A stretch of 64,000 nt of DNA from JAKAXG01 sp035702985 (GTDB lineage Bacteria; Actinomycetota; Acidimicrobiia; Acidimicrobiales; Palsa-688), in NCBI GenBank assembly GCA_035702985.1, contig DASSZD010000070.1, positions 14,744 to 78,743 of the forward strand, in the 5' to 3' direction. Position 1 is the stretch's first letter. Every line of letters begins with the position of its first letter. The notes under the pieces are model-generated. The model was not told the origin of the DNA and searched no databases. It worked only from the letters and a program-made list of their open reading frames with translations. This document shows, piece after piece, positions 17,341 to 28,313 of this stretch. The translations under genes and the position numbers were made by a program.

Positions 17341-18503
17341 TTGTCCACCCGGACGTCGCCGGGGAGGCCCAGGACCCGCTCACCCATGATGTTGCGCTGG
17401 ATCTCCGACGTGCCTCCTTCGATGGAGTTGGCCCGGCTGCGGAGGAACATCTTGCGCGACGAGCCGGCCGGCCCGGTCAGGCCCAGGGCCTCGGCCCGGC
17501 GCATCTCGTAGGTGTATCCCACCATCCCGGCCGGGCCGAGCAGGTCCACGCACAGCTCGTAGACCCGCTTGTTGACCTCGGCGAACATCAGCTTGGCGAT
17601 GGAGCCCTCCGGGCCCGGGTTGCCGGCCCGGCGGTTCTGGCGGGCCCGCATGTTGGTGAGCCGCAACGCCTCCGCTTCGCACCACAGCTGCATGAGCCGG
17701 TCCAGGTGGGCCGGGTCGCGGTCAGCGGCCTCCTCCCGCCAGATCCGCACCGCCTCGGCGATGGCGCCGCTGCCCCGCTCAGGGGCGCCGCTGCCGCCGC
17801 CGATGGTGGTCCGCTCGTTCATGAGGGTGGTCATGGCCACCCGCCATCCCTCCCCCACGTCGCCGACGCGGTCGGCGTCGGGCACCCGCACCTCGGTCAG
17901 GTAGACCTCGTTGAACTCCGCCTCACCGGTGATCTGCATCAGCGGTCGGACCTCCACCCCGGCGGCGTGCATGTCCAGGGCGAAGTAGGTCAGCCCCTTG
18001 TGCTTGGGGACGTCGGGATCGGTCCGGGTGACCAGCATGCCCCGGTCGGCCACGTGGGCCATGGTGTTCCACACCTTCTGCCCGGATATCACCCATTCAT
18101 CACCGTCGCGCACCGCCCGGCACGCCAGGCTGGCCAGGTCGGAGCCGGCGCCGGGCTCGCTGAACAGCTGGCACCAGGAATCCTCGCCGGTGAACATCCG
18201 GCGCAGCAGGCGGTCCTTGATGGCCTCGCTGCCGTTGGTCACCACCGTGGGCCCGGCCATGGTCAGGCCGAAGAAATGGCGGCTGTCGGGGGCCTTGGCA
18301 CCGGCGCCGCGCAGGCGGCCGTCGATCCGGGCCTGGAGGCCGGGAGGCAGCCCCAGACCGCCCCGACCCTCCGGGAAGTGCACCCAGGCCAACCCCATGT
18401 CGTACTGGGCGCCGCGGAACTCCTCGATGCTCGCCGTCTTCGGGTCGACCTTCTCGAGCAGCTGGTCGATGCGCTCGTCGATGAGGGTGGTCGGGTCGCT
18501 CAT
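17310..18503 (-). CDS. acyl-CoA dehydrogenase
   Basis: A 397-residue flavoprotein that introduces an alpha-beta double bond into acyl-CoA. Visible signatures: 'CQLFSEPGAGSDLASLACRA' for the FAD/acyl pocket, 'DEWVISGQKVWNTMAHVADR', and the C-terminal 'EGGTSEIQRNIMGERVLGLP' containing the catalytic Glu region. Length is normal for the family. It is convergent with the VOC gene and divergent from the phosphotriesterase gene. Its 3' end is duplicated in the 30 bases beyond the stop codon, so the present stop (TAA at 17310) may be newer than the TAG at 17278 that overlaps the VOC stop. Confidence 0.92.
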   Translation of the reverse strand: MSDPTTLIDERIDQLLEKVDPKTASIEEFRGAQYDMGLAWVHFPEGRGGLGLPPGLQARIDGRLRGAGAKAPDSRHFFGLTMAGPTVVTNGSEAIKDRLLRRMFTGEDSWCQLFSEPGAGSDLASLACRAVRDGDEWVISGQKVWNTMAHVADRGMLVTRTDPDVPKHKGLTYFALDMHAAGVEVRPLMQITGEAEFNEVYLTEVRVPDADRVGDVGEGWRVAMTTLMNERTTIGGGSGAPERGSGAIAEAVRIWREEAADRDPAHLDRLMQLWCEAEALRLTNMRARQNRRAGNPGPEGSIAKLMFAEVNKRVYELCVDLLGPAGMVGYTYEMRRAEALGLTGPAGSSRKMFLRSRANSIEGGTSEIQRNIMGERVLGLPGDVRVDKDLPWSQVPR

Positions 18504-18613
18504 GCCCGCATTCTGCCACCGCCGGCCCGGGTCGGGAGCGGGGGGCCTCGCCGCCCGGCCGCAGCCAATAAGGTGCCCCGATAAGGATCGGGAAAAAGGG
18601 AGGGAAGCGGCCC

Positions 18614-19606
18614 ATGGCCAGCGTGGAGACAGTGCGGGGACCGGTGGACACGTCGGAGTTGGGGCGGACCTACATGCACGAGCACGTCTTCGTGCTGACC
18701 CCAGACGTGCAGCAGAACTACCCCGACGAGTGGGGGGACGAGGACTCGAGGGTCGCCGACGCGGTGGCCAAGCTCAAGGCGGCGGCCGCCCAGGGCACCC
18801 GCACCTTCGTGGACCCGACGGTGGTCGGGCTGGGCCGGTACATACCGAGGATCCAGCGGGTGGCGGAACAGGTCCCGGAGCTGAACATCATCGTGGCCAC
18901 CGGCTGCTACACCTACGACGCCGTCCCCTTCTTCTTCCACTTCCGGGGACCGGCGCTCAGCGAGGCGGTCGGGGTGGAACTGCCCGACCCCATGGTGGAC
19001 ATGTTCGTCAAGGACATCACCGAGGGCATCGCCGGTACCGGGGTGAGGGCGGCGTTCCTGAAATGCGCCATCGACGCCGGGGGCATGACCGCCGGGGTGG
19101 CCCGGATCATGAGGGCGGTGGCCCGGGCCCACCGCCAGACCGGGGCCCCCATCACCGTCCACACCCATCCGGGCAGCCACACCGGGCTGGACGTCAAGAA
19201 GCTCATGTGCGACGACGAGGGCGTGGACCCCTCCCGGGTCGTGCTGGGCCACAGCGGCGACTCCGCCGACGTGGACCACCTGAGCCGGCTGGCCGACACG
19301 GGCTTCATCCTGGGGATGGACCGCTTCGGGATCAACGTCGGGACCACCTTCGAGGCCCGCTGCGACACCGTCGTGGAGATGTGCCGGCGGGGTTACGCCG
19401 ACCGTATGGTGCTGTCCCACGACGCCGCCTGCTACATCGACTGGATCGACCCCAACGTGGTGGCGGCCATGGAGCAGTGGCACTACCTGCACATCGGCGA
19501 CGATGTCCTGCCCTACCTGCGCCAGCACGGGGTGACCGAGGACCAGATCGACACGATGCTGGTCGCCAACCCCCGCCGTTACTTCGAGAACACCACCGCC
19601 TACTGA
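18614..19606 (+). CDS. phosphotriesterase-family lactonase-like hydrolase
   Basis: A 330-residue TIM-barrel enzyme with a two-metal site. His22 and His24 in 'MHEHVFV', the bridging Lys150 in 'FLKCAID', His183 in 'VHTHPG' (with His185), His213 in 'LGHSGDS' and Asp270 in 'SHDAACY' match the phosphotriesterase-like lactonase pattern residue for residue. Natural substrates of this group are usually lactones; side activity on phosphotriesters is possible. An AGGGAGGGAAG ribosome-binding site precedes ATG 18614. The acyl-CoA dehydrogenase gene follows after 18 bases and is probably co-transcribed, suggesting lactone opening followed by acyl-CoA degradation. Confidence 0.9.
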   Translation: MASVETVRGPVDTSELGRTYMHEHVFVLTPDVQQNYPDEWGDEDSRVADAVAKLKAAAAQGTRTFVDPTVVGLGRYIPRIQRVAEQVPELNIIVATGCYTYDAVPFFFHFRGPALSEAVGVELPDPMVDMFVKDITEGIAGTGVRAAFLKCAIDAGGMTAGVARIMRAVARAHRQTGAPITVHTHPGSHTGLDVKKLMCDDEGVDPSRVVLGHSGDSADVDHLSRLADTGFILGMDRFGINVGTTFEARCDTVVEMCRRGYADRMVLSHDAACYIDWIDPNVVAAMEQWHYLHIGDDVLPYLRQHGVTEDQIDTMLVANPRRYFENTTAY

Positions 19607-19624
19607 CCCCCGGAGGTCCGCCTG

Positions 19625-20896
19625 ATGCCTGCCAACCCGCTCAACACCGACGACTTCGGAGGAGAACTGTTCAACCTGGGAATTTCCCCCCAGGCCCGGC
19701 CCCTGCTCGACAAGGTGAAGAAGTTCATCACCGAGGAAGTGGCGCCCATGTCGGAGAAGTACTTCGCCCTCGGCGAGGGCCGGGCCGACCGGTGGAGCTT
19801 CGCCCCGGGCCAGCTGGAGCTGCTCGACGGGGTGAAGGCCAAGGCCAAGGCCGAGGGCCTGTGGAACTTCTTCCTGCCCAACGCCGAGACCGGCGAGGGC
19901 CTGGCCAACCTGGACTACGCCTACATCGCCTTCGAGCTGGGGAAGAACCCCCTGGCGTCGGAGTGCCTCAACTGCTCCGCGCCCGACACCGGCAACATGG
20001 AGGTGCTGGAGCGGGTGGGCACGCCGGAGCAGAAGAAGCAGTGGCTGGAGCCGCTTCTGGCCGGCGAGATCCGCTCCGCCTACGCCATGACCGAGCCGGA
20101 CCTGGCGTCCTCCGACGCCCGCAACATCGCCTGCTCGGCGGTGCTCGACGGCGAGGAGTGGGTGATCAACGGCGAGAAGTACTACATCTCCGGCGCCGGT
20201 GACCCCCGCTGCCGGATCATGATCGTCATGGTGCGGACCAACCCCGACGCCGCCCCGAACCTGCAGCAGTCCCAGATCCTGGTGCCCATCGACACCCCCG
20301 GCGTGGAGGTGCTCGGCCCCATGCTGGTCTTCGGCCACGACGACGCCCCGCACGGGCACATGCACCTGCGCTTCACCGACGTGCGGGTGCCCAAGGAGAA
20401 CATCCTCCTCGGTGAGGGTCGGGGCTTCGAGATCTCCCAGCTGCGCCTCGGCCCGGGCCGCATCCACCACTGCATGCGCTCCATCGGGGCGGCGGAGAAG
20501 GCTCTCCAGCTCATGGTGGAGCGGGGCCTGTCCCGCCAGGCGTTCGGCAAGCCGATCATCACCCTGGGCAAGAACACCGAGTGGGTGTCGCGGGCCCGCA
20601 TCGAGATAGAGGCGATGCGGCTCATGGTCCTCAAGGCGGCCAAGGCCATGGACCTGATGGGCAACGCCGACGCCCGGGTATGGGTCTCGGCGGTCAAGGC
20701 CATGGTGCCGGAACGGGTGTGCCAGATCATCGACCAGGCCATCCAGATCCACGGCGCCACCGGCATCTCGCAGTGGACGCCACTCGCCGACATGTACACC
20801 TCGCAGCGCACCCTGCGCTTCGCCGACGGCCCCGACGAGGTCCACCACATGGTCGTGGGCCGGGCCGAGATAGCCCGCTACAGCGCCGCCCGCTAG
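19625..20896 (+). CDS. acyl-CoA dehydrogenase (ACAD10/11-like)
   Basis: A 423-residue acyl-CoA dehydrogenase. The N-terminal 'VKKFITEEVAPMSEKYFAL' helix, 'SAYAMTEPDLASSDARNI' FAD-side motif, 'EEWVINGEKYYISGAGD' and C-terminal 'TLRFADGPDEVHHMVVGR' place it with the ACAD10/11-type branch, which handles longer or hydroxylated acyl chains. A CCGGAGG ribosome-binding site precedes ATG 19625. It follows the lactonase-like gene by 18 bases, and a perfect 16-bp palindrome lies downstream before the convergent oxidoreductase gene. Confidence 0.92.
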   Translation: MPANPLNTDDFGGELFNLGISPQARPLLDKVKKFITEEVAPMSEKYFALGEGRADRWSFAPGQLELLDGVKAKAKAEGLWNFFLPNAETGEGLANLDYAYIAFELGKNPLASECLNCSAPDTGNMEVLERVGTPEQKKQWLEPLLAGEIRSAYAMTEPDLASSDARNIACSAVLDGEEWVINGEKYYISGAGDPRCRIMIVMVRTNPDAAPNLQQSQILVPIDTPGVEVLGPMLVFGHDDAPHGHMHLRFTDVRVPKENILLGEGRGFEISQLRLGPGRIHHCMRSIGAAEKALQLMVERGLSRQAFGKPIITLGKNTEWVSRARIEIEAMRLMVLKAAKAMDLMGNADARVWVSAVKAMVPERVCQIIDQAIQIHGATGISQWTPLADMYTSQRTLRFADGPDEVHHMVVGRAEIARYSAAR

Positions 20897-20959
20897 AGCC
20901 CGCTGAGCCCGGAGCTCATTGTGTGCACTACACCTGCAAATAGCGCGGGTAGTCTCAGG

Positions 20960-20975
20960 GGGTCCGCGCGGACCC
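20960..20975. terminator. 16-bp perfect palindrome between convergent genes
   Basis: GGGTCCGCGCGGACCC at 20960-20975 is self-complementary along its full length and sits 5 bases beyond the stop of the reverse-strand oxidoreductase gene (20980) and 64 bases beyond the acyl-CoA dehydrogenase stop. The position suggests a two-way transcription terminator, though no T-run follows on either strand. The flanking 'CA'/'TC' extends pairing weakly. Confidence 0.5.
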
Positions 20976-20979
20976 TCGG

Positions 20980-22410
20980 TCAGAGCCCGTAGGCCTCCAG
21001 CAGTCGCAACCACACCTCGCTGATGGTCGGGTAGGACGGCACGGCGTGCCACAGCCGCTCCAGCGGCACCTCCCCGACCACGGCGACGGTGGCGGCGTGG
21101 AGCAGCTCGGCCACGCCGGGCCCCACGAAGGTGGCGCCCACCACCACCCGCCGCCGGGCGTCGACCACCATGCGGGCCCGGCCCCGGTAGCCGTCGGCGT
21201 AGAGCGACGCGCCGGCCACCCGGCCCAGGTCGTAGTCGACCACGTCCACCCCGATCCCCGCCTGCCGGGCGGACTGCTCGGTGTGGCCCACCGATGCCAC
21301 CTCCGGGGAGGTGAACACGACCGACGGGACGGCGGCGTGGTCGGCGGTGGCGCTGTAGGCGTCCCAGGCGGCGCTGTCGACCCGGCCCCGCGCCCGGGCG
21401 GCGATCACGTCGCCGCACAGCCGGGCCTGGTACTTGCCCTGATGGGTCAGCAGGGCCCGGTGGTTGACGTCGCCGACGGCGTACAGCCAGCCGCCCGGCA
21501 CCCCGCTCACCTGCATGGTGTCATCCACGGGCAGCCACGAGCCCGGTTCCAGGCCCACCTGCTCCAGCCCGACGTCGCCGGTCCGGGGCCGTCGGCCGGC
21601 CGCCACCAGGATCTCATCCGCTTCCAGCGAGCCACCCCCGGCCAGCCTCACCGTCACCCGGCCCGACCGGTCACGCTCCACCGCCTCCGCCGCCACCCCG
21701 GTCCGCACGTCGATCCCGGCGGAAGCCATGGCCCCGGCCAGCATCTCCCCGGCGAAGGGCTCGTGGCCCGGCAGCAGCCGGTCACCCAGCTCCACCACGG
21801 TCACCCGGCTGCCCAGGCTCGACCAGGCCTGGGCCATCTCGCATCCCACCACTCCCCCGCCCAGCACCACCAGTTCGGGGGGCACGTGGCGGGAGCTGGT
21901 GGCGTCCCGGCTGGTCCAGGGCCGGCTGGCCGCCAGGCCGGCGACGGGAGGTACAGCGGCATCGGAGCCGGTGGCGATCACCACCGCCTGCCCGGCCTCG
22001 AGCGTGGAAGACCCGTCCGGGCCGTCGACGCCCACCCGGCGCACCCCCGACAGGCGGCCGTGGCCCCGGATCAGGGTGATGCCGGTGCTGTCCAGCCACT
22101 CGACCTGGCCCCGGTCGGCCCAGTGGCTGGCAAATCCGTCCCGCCGGTCCAGGACCGCCGGCACGTCCAGCGGGCCGCCCACCACCTGGCGGGCTCCGGC
22201 CACGGCCCGGGCCTCGTCGAGGGCCTGCCCGGGCCGGAGCAGGGCCTTGCTCGGCATGCACGCCCAGTACGAGCACTCCCCGCCCACCAGCTCGGACTCC
22301 ACCACGGCGGCGGTCAGGCCGGCCCGCACGGCCCGGTCGGCGACGTTCTCGCCGGCGGGCCCCGCGCCGATGACCACCACGTCGAACAGCGTGACCGGGG
22401 ATTCGGACAT
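20980..22410 (-). CDS. FAD-dependent pyridine nucleotide-disulfide oxidoreductase
   Basis: A 476-residue class-I flavin disulfide reductase (lipoamide dehydrogenase/mercuric reductase type). It has the FAD turn 'VVIGAGPAGENVADRAVRAG', the redox-active Cys pair in 'GGECSYWACMPSKALLRP' (around residues 43-48), a second Rossmann turn 'VVLGGGVVGCEMAQAWSSLG' and the C-terminal interface 'HAVPSYPTISEVWLRLLEAY'. The usual second His of the 'HAHPT' motif is replaced, and the Cys spacer is SYWA rather than VNVG, as in a group of actinobacterial reductases with unassigned substrates. ATG start at 22410 follows an AGGAACC ribosome-binding site. It stands alone on this strand. Confidence 0.88.
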   Translation of the reverse strand: MSESPVTLFDVVVIGAGPAGENVADRAVRAGLTAAVVESELVGGECSYWACMPSKALLRPGQALDEARAVAGARQVVGGPLDVPAVLDRRDGFASHWADRGQVEWLDSTGITLIRGHGRLSGVRRVGVDGPDGSSTLEAGQAVVIATGSDAAVPPVAGLAASRPWTSRDATSSRHVPPELVVLGGGVVGCEMAQAWSSLGSRVTVVELGDRLLPGHEPFAGEMLAGAMASAGIDVRTGVAAEAVERDRSGRVTVRLAGGGSLEADEILVAAGRRPRTGDVGLEQVGLEPGSWLPVDDTMQVSGVPGGWLYAVGDVNHRALLTHQGKYQARLCGDVIAARARGRVDSAAWDAYSATADHAAVPSVVFTSPEVASVGHTEQSARQAGIGVDVVDYDLGRVAGASLYADGYRGRARMVVDARRRVVVGATFVGPGVAELLHAATVAVVGEVPLERLWHAVPSYPTISEVWLRLLEAYGL

Positions 22411-22495
22411 GTCGGTTCCTCCCAACGAGGTCGGTAGGCGGTCCAAACTACGGCGCCGGCCGGCCGTGCGCCCGCGGCAGCCGGGAACGCCCCAC

Positions 22496-22600
22496 GCCAG
22501 CGCCTGTGTCACCAAGCCGGTGGACTTCACCTGGTTCACCGACGTCGTGCGCCGGATCGACGACTTCTCCTCCACCATCGTCCGGCTGGCACAATCGTGA
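22496..22600 (+). pseudogene. remnant of a response-regulator receiver domain gene
   Basis: Reading 22496-22600 gives 34 residues ending in a stop: 'ASACVTKPVDFTWF' followed by 'TDVVRRIDDFSSTIVRLAQS'. This matches the C-terminal end of Rcp1-type response regulators, where the invariant Lys-Pro follows beta-strand 5 and the final helix reads like 'VxxIxxFWxxxVxLP'. The phosphoacceptor Asp and the rest of the domain are absent upstream. The original gene has been cut off or decayed; no companion histidine kinase is visible nearby. Confidence 0.6.
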
Positions 22601-22676
22601 CCGACGACCAGTTGGAAGCTGCGCCGTCTGGGTATAGACAGCGGGTGCAAACGGGCGCCGGATCTGGGAGGCGATG

Positions 22677-23117
22677 ATGAAGTTCAAGCTGTGGCACGTG
22701 CCGGTACGGGCAGCGACCGGGGCGTTCATCCTCAACTCGGGCCTGTCCAAGCTGCAGTCCAACGATGACGAGATGCACAAGGGCGTGCACGGCATGGCGT
22801 CCACCGCCTACCCCCAGGTTGGTGGCCTCGAGCCGAAGACCTTCACCCGCATCCTGGGCGCGGCCGAAACGGCCCTCGGAGCGGCCCTTCTCGCCCCGTT
22901 CATCAGCCCGGGGCTGGCCGGCGCTGGCCTCACCGCTTTCTCGGCCGGGCTGATGGGCATGTACTTCAAGATCCCGGGGATGACTGAGGACGGGATCCGG
23001 CCCAGCCGCCAGGGCCTGGCCATGGCCAAGGACAGCTGGCTGCTGGCCATAGGCGTGGCGCTGATGCTCGACCGGGCCTCCAACAAGGTCCGCGACACCA
23101 TTCCCACCAGGTCCTGA
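22677..23117 (+). CDS. DoxX-like small integral membrane protein
   Basis: A 146-residue membrane protein with about three to four hydrophobic segments (around residues 8-24, 55-75, 75-93 and 112-126). The layout and the 'RAATGAFILNSGLSKLQ' start resemble DoxX/DoxD-like proteins, which are of uncertain function. Of two consecutive ATG codons, the one at 22677 is preferred because the GGGAGG ribosome-binding site (22666-22671) then lies five bases upstream instead of two. It stands upstream of treY with a 28-base gap and might share its transcript. Confidence 0.6.
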   Translation: MKFKLWHVPVRAATGAFILNSGLSKLQSNDDEMHKGVHGMASTAYPQVGGLEPKTFTRILGAAETALGAALLAPFISPGLAGAGLTAFSAGLMGMYFKIPGMTEDGIRPSRQGLAMAKDSWLLAIGVALMLDRASNKVRDTIPTRS

Positions 23118-23145
23118 CCCCCACCCACCAGGGGCAGCGGTCGGG

Positions 23146-25794
<2,649 letters not shown>

Positions 25795-25795
25795 G

Positions 25796-27640
25796 ATGTG
25801 GACCTTCGAGGTGTGGGCTCCCGACGCGTCGGCAGTGGAGCTCGATTGCGGCGGCCGGCGCTCCGCCATGGAGCCGGCGCCCGGCGGCTGGTGGACGTCG
25901 GCGGTGGCCGATGCCGGCCCCGGGGACCGCTACGGCTTCTCGCTCGACGGGGGCCCCACCCGGCCCGATCCCCGCTCCCCGTGCCAGCCCGACGGCGTGC
26001 ACGGCCTGTCGCAGGTGGTGGACCACCGGGCCCACCGCTGGTCCGACGCCGGCTGGGGGGGATTCCACCTGCCCGGCTCGGTCCTCTACGAACTGCACAT
26101 CGGCACCTTCAGCCCGGAGGGGACCTTCGACGGGGCGGCCGCCCGCCTCCCCCACCTGAGCTCGCTCGGTGTCGACGCCGTGGAGATCCTGCCGGTCGCC
26201 GGCTTCGACGGCAGCCGCGGGTGGGGCTACGACGGGGTGGCGCTCTACAGTCCCCACCCGGCCTACGGCGGCCCCGACGGCCTGAAGCGGCTGGTCGACG
26301 CCTGCCACCGGGCCGGCATCGGGGTGGTCCTCGACGTGGTCTACAACCATCTGGGCCCGTCGGGCAACTACCTGTCGGAGTTCGGCCCCTATTTCTCCTC
26401 CGCCCACCGGACCAACTGGGGCGACGGGGTCAACCTGGACGGTCCCGGCAGCGACGAGGTGCGGCGCTTCTTCATCGACAACGCCCTGATGTGGCTGGCC
26501 GACTACCACATCGACGGTCTGCGCCTGGACGCGGTGCACGCCCTGGCCGACGACTCGGCGGTGCACTTCCTGGAGCAGCTGTCCGCCGAGGTCCGTGCCC
26601 TCGGCGCCCACCTGGGGCGCCCGCTGGCGCTGATCGCCGAGTCGGACCTCAACGACCCCCGCTTCGTGCGGCCCGGCCGAGAGGGCGGCTACGGCCTGGA
26701 TTCGGCCTGGGCGGATGAGTGGCACCACGCCTGGCACGCCGTGTTCAGCGGGGAGACCAACGGCTACTACGAGGATTTCGGCTCGCTGGACCAGCTGGCC
26801 AAGGCGCTCCGCCAGGCCTGGGTGTACGACGGGATGTGGTCCGGGCACCGCCGGCGCACCCACGGCCGGCCGCCGGAGGGGCTGAGCGGGGAGCACTTCG
26901 TGGTGTGCACCCAGAACCACGACCAGGTCGGCAACCGGGCGGCCGGCGACCGCAGCAGCGCCCTGATGCCGGCCGGTCGGCTCAAGGTGGCCGCCGGGCT
27001 GCTGCTCACCTCGCCGTTCGTGCCCATGCTGTTCCAGGGCGAGGAGTGGGGGGCGGCCACCCCGTGGCAGTACTTCACGGACTTCGCGGACCCGGAACTG
27101 GGGCGGGCGGTGACCGAGGGCCGCCGGTCGGAGTTCTCCTACTTCGGCTGGAACCCCGGCGACGTCCCCGACCCGCAGGACCGGGCCACCTTCGAGCGGT
27201 CCCGCCTGGACTGGTCCGAGCTGGAGGACCCCGCCCACCTGGAGATACTGCGGTGGTACCGGCTGCTGGTCGGTCTGCGCCGCCAGGTCCCCCAGTTGAC
27301 CGACGGGGACCTGGGCGGGGTCGCCGTGGAGATCGACCGGTCCCGCCAGGCCCTGGTGGTCCACCGCCGGGACGTCAAGGTGGTGGCCCTGATCGGCCCC
27401 GCCCCGGCGGTGGCCGGGGTGGGCCCCGGCCACCGCCTGGTCGCCGCGTCCGAACCCGGCGTGACCCTGGAGGACGGGCGGCTGCGGATGGAACCGGACA
27501 GCCTGGCGGTGGTCCTCGGGCCGGGGGCCGGCGCGGTCACCGGCCCCGGACCGGCCGGCGTCGGCGAGAAGCGCCACGGCCGCCGCACCGGGACGCCCCC
27601 GCCGACGATCCTGACACCCATGGAGTGGGCGTCGATCTAG
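25796..27640 (+). CDS. treZ: malto-oligosyltrehalose trehalohydrolase (TreZ)
   Basis: TreZ releases free trehalose from the TreY product. The 614-residue protein has an N-terminal beta domain (CBM48-like, residues 1-90), then the GH13 barrel. Barrel motifs are 'GVVLDVVYNHLGPSGNY', the nucleophile Asp245 in 'DGLRLDAVHAL', the acid/base Glu282 in 'LIAESDLNDPR' and the transition-state Asp in 'TQNHDQVGNRA'. 'FQGEEWGAATPWQYFTDF' is the conserved substrate-loop of TreZ. The start at 25796 follows the treY stop by one base. The last 40 or so residues form a Gly/Pro-rich, basic tail with no clear domain. A strong hairpin terminator follows. Confidence 0.96.
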   Translation: MWTFEVWAPDASAVELDCGGRRSAMEPAPGGWWTSAVADAGPGDRYGFSLDGGPTRPDPRSPCQPDGVHGLSQVVDHRAHRWSDAGWGGFHLPGSVLYELHIGTFSPEGTFDGAAARLPHLSSLGVDAVEILPVAGFDGSRGWGYDGVALYSPHPAYGGPDGLKRLVDACHRAGIGVVLDVVYNHLGPSGNYLSEFGPYFSSAHRTNWGDGVNLDGPGSDEVRRFFIDNALMWLADYHIDGLRLDAVHALADDSAVHFLEQLSAEVRALGAHLGRPLALIAESDLNDPRFVRPGREGGYGLDSAWADEWHHAWHAVFSGETNGYYEDFGSLDQLAKALRQAWVYDGMWSGHRRRTHGRPPEGLSGEHFVVCTQNHDQVGNRAAGDRSSALMPAGRLKVAAGLLLTSPFVPMLFQGEEWGAATPWQYFTDFADPELGRAVTEGRRSEFSYFGWNPGDVPDPQDRATFERSRLDWSELEDPAHLEILRWYRLLVGLRRQVPQLTDGDLGGVAVEIDRSRQALVVHRRDVKVVALIGPAPAVAGVGPGHRLVAASEPGVTLEDGRLRMEPDSLAVVLGPGAGAVTGPGPAGVGEKRHGRRTGTPPPTILTPMEWASI

Positions 27641-27651
27641 AGCCCCCCGGG

Positions 27652-27681
27652 CAGCGCCGGGATCAGGAGATCCCGGCGCTG
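27652..27681. terminator. bidirectional hairpin terminator
   Basis: CAGCGCCGGGATC (27652-27664) and GATCCCGGCGCTG (27669-27681) are perfectly complementary over 13 bp around an AGGA loop. The element lies between the convergent treZ and DJ-1 genes and overlaps the stop codon of the latter. There is no T-tract, but such strong stems commonly serve as terminators in high-GC actinobacteria, for both directions here. Confidence 0.75.
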
Positions 27682-28235
27682 GCCCTGGAGAAGACCTCGA
27701 CCAGGTTCTGGCAGAACGCCGGCAGATCGTCGGGCTTACGGCTCGACACGATGGTGTTGGGCCCGGCGGTGCACACGTGCACCTCCTCGTCCACCCAGGT
27801 GCCGCCGGCGTTGCGGATGTCGGTCTGCAGGCTGGGCCAGGACGTCATGGTCCGGCCCCGCACGGCGTCCGCCTCGACCAGCACCCAGCCGCCGTGGCAT
27901 ATGACCGCGACCGGCTTGCCCGCCTCGACCACCTGCTTGACGAACGACACGGCGGCCGGGTCGGTACGTACCTGGTCCCCGTTGGGCACCCCGCCCGGCA
28001 GGACCAGAGCGTCGTAGTCGGAGGCGGAAGCGTCGCCGGTGGTGCGGTCCACCGGGAACGTGTCCGCCTTGTCCAGGTGGTTGTACGCCTGGGCCTGGCC
28101 CGCCTGGCGGGCCAGCAGCTCCGGCGTCCCGCCGGCGTCCTTGACCGCCTGCCACGGGGCGGTCAGCTCCGCCTGCTCGATACCCTCGTTCGAAACGATG
28201 AACGCCACCCGCACATTGTTGAGTTCGCCAGCCAT
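27663..28235 (-). CDS. DJ-1/PfpI family protein (type 1 glutamine amidotransferase-like)
   Basis: A 190-residue DJ-1/PfpI protein. The nucleophile is the Cys in 'VAVICHGGWVLVEAD' (about residue 110), and the companion Glu is in 'SNEGIEQAELTAPWQAV' near residue 18, as in intracellular protease PfpI and glyoxalase III/deglycase-type proteins. Function within the family ranges from protease to methylglyoxal detoxification; the sequence alone does not settle it. ATG at 28235 follows an AAAGAGGAT ribosome-binding site. It is flanked by glgX upstream and by treZ convergently. Confidence 0.88.
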   Translation of the reverse strand: MAGELNNVRVAFIVSNEGIEQAELTAPWQAVKDAGGTPELLARQAGQAQAYNHLDKADTFPVDRTTGDASASDYDALVLPGGVPNGDQVRTDPAAVSFVKQVVEAGKPVAVICHGGWVLVEADAVRGRTMTSWPSLQTDIRNAGGTWVDEEVHVCTAGPNTIVSSRKPDDLPAFCQNLVEVFSRASAGIS

Positions 28236-28297
28236 CTGAGATCCTCTTTCCGGTTATCCGTTGATCTTTTTCGCTACCCGGCTGGGCGGAAGAGGAA

Positions 28298-28313
28298 ACC
28301 CCGGGCCCGGGGT
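28298..28313. terminator. 16-bp perfect palindrome at the end of glgX
   Basis: ACCCCGGGCCCGGGGT at 28298-28313 is fully self-complementary and starts at the glgX stop codon. On the reverse strand it is followed by TTTCCTCTTCC, a pyrimidine-rich stretch, as expected for an intrinsic terminator of glgX. It also precedes the DJ-1 gene, so it separates the two transcription units. Confidence 0.55.
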
